A stretch of DNA of 5,689 nucleotides from Actinomycetota bacterium (GTDB lineage: Bacteria; Actinomycetota; Actinomycetes; Nanopelagicales; Nanopelagicaceae), in NCBI GenBank assembly GCA_009702525.1, contig WLHW01000068.1:1-5689 (forward strand), in the 5' to 3' direction. Both the position numbers and the translations under genes were made by a program. The notes under the pieces are model-generated. The model was not told the origin of the DNA. It did not search any database and saw only the letters and a program-made list of their open reading frames with translations. How positions within the stretch are numbered: the first letter of the stretch is position 1; the number at the start of each line of letters is the position of its first letter. Below are positions 4,848-5,689 of this stretch, piece after piece.

Positions 4848-5293
4848 GGACTTACGTGCTCTTGTGCTGATGCTTCAACAATTCGATGCGACGCGTGATC
4901 AGTGAAAGTAATCGTTAACCGAATCCGGCCATCTGCTGAAAAACATGGTTGATTAGTACATTCATAACGGGAAGCAAGGCTCTTAATCTCCTCATCAGTA
5001 AGTCCCAGATGTGTGGCAATAACTGATATAGCTTGGGCTGAAACTACCCGCCCAGCATGGTCACTATCACTTGCTACATAAGCTCGTAATCCCTCTCGAG
5101 CAAGTACACGTGCAATCTCTTCATTTCCACTTATAGAAGCAAAGTGGTTTAGATACATAAAAATTGGAATAAAAAGCGGAATTGCCAATGCTACAAATTC
5201 AACAATGGCACTTCCCCTTTCTTCACTCAAGTAATTCCAGAACGTTGAGACCATGAAACGCTCTCTCTTAATTTTTGTTGTACCCCCTTTCAT
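4838..5293 (-). CDS. TadE-like pseudopilin (second of trio)
   Basis: 151 aa with one N-terminal membrane segment (about 29-50). The motif EERGSAIVEFVALAIP (24-39) is the classical TadE/TadF prepilin-type signal: Gly27 followed by Glu32 at +5 of the mature protein, the site a TadV-type prepilin peptidase would cut. The C-terminal part should be extracytoplasmic and has Cys112 and Cys117 (CTNQPC), possibly a disulfide. The start ATG at 5293 overlaps the upstream stop codon as TAATG, suggesting coupled translation. ATG at 5254 (Met14, MVSTFWNYLSEERG) is a real alternative, with AGAGAG 6 nt before it and a lead more like other pseudopilins. The last codons (PWM, then TAG) overlap the next gene's start. 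By position it may correspond to tadF. Confidence 0.82.
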   Translation of the reverse strand: MKGGTTKIKRERFMVSTFWNYLSEERGSAIVEFVALAIPLFIPIFMYLNHFASISGNEEIARVLAREGLRAYVASDSDHAGRVVSAQAISVIATHLGLTDEEIKSLASRYECTNQPCFSADGRIRLTITFTDHASHRIVEASAQEHVSPWM

Positions 5294-5685
5294 TAATTAA
5301 CTTCTTCCATAACTGCAACACCTTTTACATCGGTAGTTGGCGTGCCACCTAGCAGCTCAATTAGTCCAGGAACAATCGACGGGACAAGCGAGCGGCGAGA
5401 AGTAACTAATAGGCGAATATGAGTAAAGGGATCTGGGGAATCAAGCTCAATGACTTCATCAGACAGGTTGATCTGGCCACTAATTGCTCGAGTCGATGCC
5501 TGGCTCTGTGCCAGCGCTAAATCTCCATTACGTATATTTGTTGCGATTATTAGTTGGATACCCGTCAGAAAAAGTATGAGCAGTGGGATCAATACCATCG
5601 CACTTTCAACGTTTCCGCGATCCTGACGCAACAGTGCTGGTAACCCATGAAGCTTGGCTAACAACCAGCGAAACTTAGATGGCAT
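5293..5685 (-). CDS. TadE-like pseudopilin (first of trio), possibly 5'-incomplete
   Basis: 130 aa as far as seen. A basic lead of about 20 residues is followed by RQDRGNVESAMVLIPLL (20-36) and a single membrane helix (about 29-49), the TadE-like arrangement. The Gly24 junction is less canonical than in the next gene: Glu is at +3 (Glu27), not +5. The remainder, probably outside the membrane, has no cysteine and no domain I recognise. The ATG at 5685 is only 4 bases from the window edge, so its ribosome site cannot be seen and the frame may continue upstream (the preceding codon is TGG). The stop TAA overlaps the start of the next gene (TAATG). Probably a minor pilin or assembly factor of a Flp/Tad pilus; the tadA/B/C genes would be expected at higher coordinates. 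Confidence 0.75.
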   Translation of the reverse strand: MPSKFRWLLAKLHGLPALLRQDRGNVESAMVLIPLLILFLTGIQLIIATNIRNGDLALAQSQASTRAISGQINLSDEVIELDSPDPFTHIRLLVTSRRSLVPSIVPGLIELLGGTPTTDVKGVAVMEEVN

Positions 5686-5689
5686 CCAG

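Overview
The window looks like a chromosomal segment of a low-GC actinobacterium. The core gene order (prfB, ftsE, ftsX, smpB, ssrA on one strand) is the one I know from Mycobacterium and other Actinobacteria. RF2 carries no programmed frameshift, FtsE has the actinobacterial length, and the tmRNA begins like actinobacterial tmRNAs. Base composition is well below that of classical high-GC Actinobacteria, so a streamlined freshwater lineage (Nanopelagicales/acI-like) is my best guess. That placement is inference only.

Everything recognisable is on the minus strand, so transcription runs from high to low coordinates. Three small single-pass membrane proteins come first (5685 down to 4188): two TadE-like pseudopilins and one TadG-like protein, with overlapping ends, probably the tail of a Flp/Tad pilus operon whose ATPase and platform genes lie outside the window. 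Next comes prfB (release factor 2), apparently started as a leaderless mRNA from its own -10 box. After a 211-bp gap with several inverted repeats follow ftsE and ftsX (the ABC-type regulator of septal peptidoglycan hydrolysis) and smpB (tmRNA partner). A 525-bp non-coding stretch holds a heptamer tandem array, hairpins and a good promoter. Last is the 5' part of ssrA (tmRNA), cut off by the window edge at a HindIII site after the first seven tag codons (ADTNQQA).

Functionally the window joins translation termination and ribosome rescue (RF2, SmpB, tmRNA) with cell division (FtsEX) and a surface pilus. The core is ordinary. The unusual parts are a 24-bp tandem repeat that has apparently lengthened the N-terminus of the TadG-like protein across its overlap with the upstream gene, a hairpin joining the ftsX stop codon to the smpB Shine-Dalgarno sequence, and the heptamer array between smpB and ssrA. 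I found no convincing new defence, mobile or metabolic system.
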